Source of the DNA: Dyadobacter sp. NIV53 | GTDB taxonomy: Bacteria; Bacteroidota; Bacteroidia; Cytophagales; Spirosomataceae | Length of the DNA stretch: 64,000 bases | Direction of reading: 5' to 3' | Assembly: GCF_019711195.1 (NCBI RefSeq) | Contig: NZ_CP081299.1 | Location: 2,852,001 to 2,916,000, forward strand | The notes under the pieces: model-generated | The model's database searches: none | The model's input: the letters and a program-made list of their open reading frames with translations, nothing else | Told to the model about the DNA's origin: nothing | Shown here: positions 61,801-64,000 of the stretch, piece after piece | How positions within the stretch are numbered: the stretch's first letter is position 1 | How the letters are laid out: the number at the start of each line of letters is the position of its first letter | Translations under genes and position numbers: made by a program

Positions 61801-61841
61801 CATTACATCCGGCAGAAATATTATGGGATGCGTTGATTTAA
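58806..61841 (+). CDS. FAD-binding and Fe-S-binding oxidoreductase (YdiJ/D-2-hydroxyacid dehydrogenase-like)
   Basis: A 1011-residue fusion enzyme. It has an FAD-binding type 4 domain (about 40-180, PRTAGTSLAGQVVGSGIVVD, MVGNNSCGSNSI), an FAD-oxidase C domain (about 250-550, ending SGEHGDGRLRGEF), a ferredoxin-like segment with two cysteine clusters (CNGSGDCRKTE near 587 and CLACKGCKGECPSNVDVAK near 649) and a C-terminal CCG-type domain (HGHCQQKA, PSGCCGMAGSFGYE near 941). E. coli YdiJ has this layout and has been linked to D-2-hydroxyglutarate oxidation. Electrons probably pass via Fe-S clusters to quinone. It is a single gene. Confidence 0.88.
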   Translation: MTLLSSVSNTDLTLLANQLEGDLFHDNTIRTLYATDASAYREMPLAVAIPKTTADIKHLIEFASQHKVSLIPRTAGTSLAGQVVGSGIVVDVSKNFTKILEINAEEHWVRVQPGVVRDELNMALKPYGLYFGPETSTANRAMIGGMVGNNSCGSNSIIYGSAREHTLEVKAILADGTDAEFKSLSSKDYKELISASAQKNGSAQLVDKIYLKTNEILSSAENQAEIRKNFPKPSIERRNTGYALDMLLNTEPFQVLAADGTQNPIRPFNMCSLIAGSEGTLCFLTEIKLNLVPLPPKTQGLVCVHCNSIDEALRATVLTLKYRPQAVELIDDYVLECATMNVEQKKNAFFVKNKPDGSFPAILVVDLSRETKEEVESLAQEMTLELQNAGMGFHYPLLFGDDTKKIWTLRKAGLGLLSNIPGDEKAVAVIEDTAVDVYDQPEYIRDFNVILKKHGMSAVHYAHAGTGEIHLRPIINLKTSEGHRQFRMIAEEIATLVKKYDGSLSGEHGDGRLRGEFIPKMVGEHNYQLFKEIKKAWDPNNIFNPGKIVDTAPMDTFLRYEADQKTPEFKTYFRFHDQDILQHAEQCNGSGDCRKTEMSGGTMCPSFMATRNEKDTTRARANILREMLTHSPKENRFDNHEIKEVYDLCLACKGCKGECPSNVDVAKLKMEFLQQYHDVHGVPFRSWLVGNFSAMTGLASYVPWAYNLIYKNAPLRKIANRIVGFHPERTMPLLHQTTLKNWWNKESKRKIGNGREGMNVTSSSIGNSPGKVYLFCDEFTNYNDVEIGKKSILALEKLGYEVVIPEHGPSGRPQLSKGLLKDARKIAEENIRLLKDIISYDTPLVGIEPSAILTFRDEYPDLVSDELVEDAKKLAQNALQFDEFIAREIELKHISKDVFTKEKRLIKLHGHCQQKAISSMVPTKKMLSLPENYTVQLIPSGCCGMAGSFGYEKEHYDISMQIGELVLFPAVRQQPEEVIIAAPGTSCRHQIHDGTGRKALHPAEILWDALI

Positions 61842-61892
61842 GCAGTTGGATGGATTGTGGTTTTGTTGGTATTATTAATGTTATAATTGTTG

Positions 61893-61977
61893 TTGCATCC
61901 CTGCGGGATTGGAGGAACAGTAACTATTAATTTTTCTACCGCGCGACAGAACGCCAATATTGTATCGCTACGCGATT
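61893..61977. repeat. Pair of REP-like small hairpins with compensating changes
   Basis: ATCCC-TGC-GGGAT (61897-61909) and ATCGC-TAC-GCGAT (61964-61976) share the frame TTG-n-ATC..GATT but differ by a paired C/G to G/C swap that keeps the stem. This hints at a small palindromic repeat family. Nothing else is recognised in the 336-base gap before the MFS gene. Confidence 0.5.
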
Positions 61978-62177
61978 TTAGGAAGATATGACAATACTTT
62001 CGTGTATTAAATATTGACGTATCGTTAGATAAAATCAAATATTGAATTGCAAATATTCTTTAAAGCCTGAGCATACAGTACTGGTACCATCAAAAGATAC
62101 TGGAACTCCCCCAAATGCCAGAGGCATGCTACAACAACATCAATATAATCCCAAAAACAACTTATACCTCAAAAAAA

Positions 62178-63422
62178 CTAAACTTCTTCATAATCCAGTT
62201 CCTTCCCATACGTTTCTTCCATTTTCCAAAGTGAAAGCAGTGCCGGAACAAAACAAATTATACCAATAATAGTACCCCCCTGTAATACGCCCCATTCAGG
62301 TTTAAGGAATTGAAAAACAGGTAATGTGATCAGTACAGTTGCTCGCACATTATTGGCGACGGATGTGGTAACAGTTGCCCTCAGATTTGTACCAAATTGT
62401 TCGGCAGTCGTGGTCAGGAACATAGCAATATAACCAATTGAAAATCCCAGCCAGGCATAACAGATATAAAGTGTCGTGGTCGTCTGAATGCCTCCGTACA
62501 TCAACCAGACTGCACCAATAAATGTCATGGTCAACATTAATAATATAGCTTTTCTTCTGGATTGAAGCCATTGACTTAAAATACCACTGAAAAAATCTCC
62601 GCTCACAACGCCCATATACGTATACAACACACAATTACCAGCCTGGACATCGCCCGGAATACCAAGCGCTTTTGCAAATTCATTACCAAAAGTGGCATAA
62701 ATACCAATGACCATATAAGTAGGCAGACCAATTCCCATACATCGGATATATCGTATCAGCCGTGAGCGATCAGTAAAAATAGTCCACCATGGTACTGATT
62801 TGGCATTTCTCTTTTTGAGACTCAGATCGAAAATAATGGATTCCAAAACATTTACCCGTAAAGCCAGAAGAACCAAACCCATTCCGCCACCGATGAAATA
62901 TGCTGTACGCCAGTCGGTAAGTTTTACAGCAAAAAAGGCTGCTATTGCTCCTGCCAAACCCACACTGGCAACTACCGAAGCACCATAACCTCTTAATTCT
63001 TTTGGGAGGATCTCTGCAATTAAAGTAATTCCTGCACCCAATTCTCCTGCAAGCCCGAAACCGGCAATGAACCTTAAAACAGAATAAACTTCAATGTTAT
63101 TGGTAAAACCGCAAGCAATATTCGCAAGAGAATAAGTTAAAATAGAACCGAACAGTACAGAACGCCGCCCTAATCTGTCTCCCAATATCCCCCAAAGAAA
63201 ACCTCCGATCAATAAACCAGCCTGCTGCCAGTTATAAATATGAGCTCCAATAGTTGAAATCTGATCTTCGGTCAGGCCCAAATCTTTCAAACTTGGCACC
63301 CGGACAATATTGAAAAGCAGCAGATCATAAACATCTACAAAATAACCCAGTGAGGCGACTATAACGGGAAGAGTAAGTACGGAACTGATGTTTACAGATT
63401 TATCTGTACTGATGGAATTCAT
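62178..63422 (-). CDS. MFS transporter, sugar/metabolite:H+ symporter type
   Basis: A 414-residue protein with twelve predictable membrane helices. The MFS loop signature GGFLWGILGDRLGRRSVLFG (about 75-95) and the mirrored GDFFSGILSQWLQSRRKAIL are present, with RFIAGFGLAGELGAGI as in the sugar/organic acid porter subgroup. It sits in the inner membrane and probably imports a small organic solute; the specificity is unknown. It is a single gene, followed on the minus strand by nothing within 336 bases. Confidence 0.87.
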   Translation of the reverse strand: MNSISTDKSVNISSVLTLPVIVASLGYFVDVYDLLLFNIVRVPSLKDLGLTEDQISTIGAHIYNWQQAGLLIGGFLWGILGDRLGRRSVLFGSILTYSLANIACGFTNNIEVYSVLRFIAGFGLAGELGAGITLIAEILPKELRGYGASVVASVGLAGAIAAFFAVKLTDWRTAYFIGGGMGLVLLALRVNVLESIIFDLSLKKRNAKSVPWWTIFTDRSRLIRYIRCMGIGLPTYMVIGIYATFGNEFAKALGIPGDVQAGNCVLYTYMGVVSGDFFSGILSQWLQSRRKAILLMLTMTFIGAVWLMYGGIQTTTTLYICYAWLGFSIGYIAMFLTTTAEQFGTNLRATVTTSVANNVRATVLITLPVFQFLKPEWGVLQGGTIIGIICFVPALLSLWKMEETYGKELDYEEV

Positions 63423-63459
63423 ATTCTATAAAGGAGTGATGTCCGTATTAATTTAAACC

Positions 63460-63867
63460 TTATTCTTCAAAAGGCTTTTTGCGTAAGGATTTAACTGTTG
63501 AATTACGCTGCTTAGTCTGAAGTCTTTCTGTTTTGGAAGCCAATGTCGGGCGTGTTGGCCTCCTTTTTTTCTGTACAGTAAAAGCTTTTCGGATGAGATC
63601 GTTGAATTTAACAATGATCTTTTCTTTGTTGGCTAATTGCGAACGTTCTGTTTGGTGATACAAAAGCAATATTTTTTCATTTGTCAGCTTATTGTTCAAT
63701 TTTTCATAAAGTGTCTCTTTTTGTTCATCGGTTAATATTGCAGAATTTGGGATGTCAAATCTCAATTCCACTTTTGTCTCTACTTTATTCACATTCTGGC
63801 CACCGCTTCCCCCGCTTCGGGCTGTTTGAAAAACAAGTTCAGGGTGCAGGATTTCCGGGTTTATCAT
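63460..63867 (-). CDS. arfB: Peptidyl-tRNA hydrolase ArfB (ribosome rescue)
   Basis: A 135-residue class I release-factor-like protein. The GGQ motif is at about 22-24 (ARSGGSGGQNVNKVETKVEL), and the protein has the basic tail (KKRRPTRPTL, SLRKKPFEE) that enters the empty mRNA channel. ArfB (YaeJ) releases peptides from ribosomes stalled without a stop codon. It lies 37 bases upstream of the MFS gene on the same strand, so they may be co-transcribed. Start at ATG 63867. Confidence 0.93.
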   Translation of the reverse strand: MINPEILHPELVFQTARSGGSGGQNVNKVETKVELRFDIPNSAILTDEQKETLYEKLNNKLTNEKILLLYHQTERSQLANKEKIIVKFNDLIRKAFTVQKKRRPTRPTLASKTERLQTKQRNSTVKSLRKKPFEE

Positions 63868-64000
63868 TATTCGATTTATAAATATTGTTAATGTGTTGTT
63901 AATATTCTTACCCCAATATAGGGGATTTACGCTTCAGGGATGTCGTAGCTCTGATTTAAACAACACATTTTACGATTTAAAGAAAATACAATTTTCTCTT

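Overview
The window looks like chromosomal DNA of a Bacteroidota bacterium, most likely order Cytophagales, in the Dyadobacter/Spirosoma neighbourhood. That placement is inferred from gene families and promoter style, not from a marker search. The signs are a SusC/SusD pair followed by ASPIC/FG-GAP lipoproteins, a type IX secretion sorting domain, membrane-bound dehydrogenase (PVC-type) proteins, promoters of the TTTG-N19-TAnnTTTG class, and no visible Shine-Dalgarno sequences.

Layout. 1-1.8 kb: the 5' end of lpxD, an HD phosphohydrolase and a CAT-anticodon tRNA. 2.1-9.5 kb: a surface-protein locus, with a LuxR-type response regulator diverging from a large beta-helix exoprotein, a type IX-sorted protein and a TPR histidine kinase. 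9.8-19.7 kb: metabolic and envelope genes (MlrC-like M81 peptidase, pyruvate:quinone oxidoreductase, glutathionylspermidine synthase-like ATP-grasp enzyme with a UPF0323 lipoprotein, class V aminotransferase, M23 peptidase, aldo/keto reductase, DoxX). 19.9-22.7 kb: a TonB receptor with an operator-like palindrome, and a small CBM48 protein. 22.8-31 kb: a sugar isomerase-like protein and two large PVC-type dehydrogenase paralogues, enclosing a small island of duplicated small genes, a gene fragment and a long palindrome. 31.1-34.6 kb: secreted proteins, a monooxygenase, an esterase and a RES/Xre toxin-antitoxin pair. 34.7-38.8 kb: a molybdenum cofactor operon moeA-moaD-moaE-moaCB-moaA. 39.2-46.8 kb: lytic transglycosylase, peptidyl-prolyl isomerase, sodium:solute symporter, zincin peptidase, purH, an SDR protein and phosphoglycerate mutase. 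46.9-58.4 kb: susC-susD followed by two ASPIC/FG-GAP lipoproteins. 58.8-63.9 kb: a large FAD/Fe-S oxidoreductase, an MFS transporter and arfB.

The most important reading note is that at least six genes are broken by single-base frameshifts: the response regulator, moaD, the symporter, the zincin peptidase, purH and one ASPIC protein. A seventh probably affects a small duplicated gene. In every case but the ASPIC one, adding one base to an A/T homopolymer restores a family-typical protein. Such a uniform pattern, including in purH and moaD, suggests homopolymer undercalling in the assembly rather than real gene loss. One of them, in the response regulator, also happens to be a textbook A_AAA_AAA slippery heptamer.

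I do not see a CRISPR array, prophage, insertion sequence or rRNA. The least explained stretch is the 26.8-27.95 kb island. The clearest regulatory structure is a 12-bp inverted repeat abutting the antitoxin start codon.
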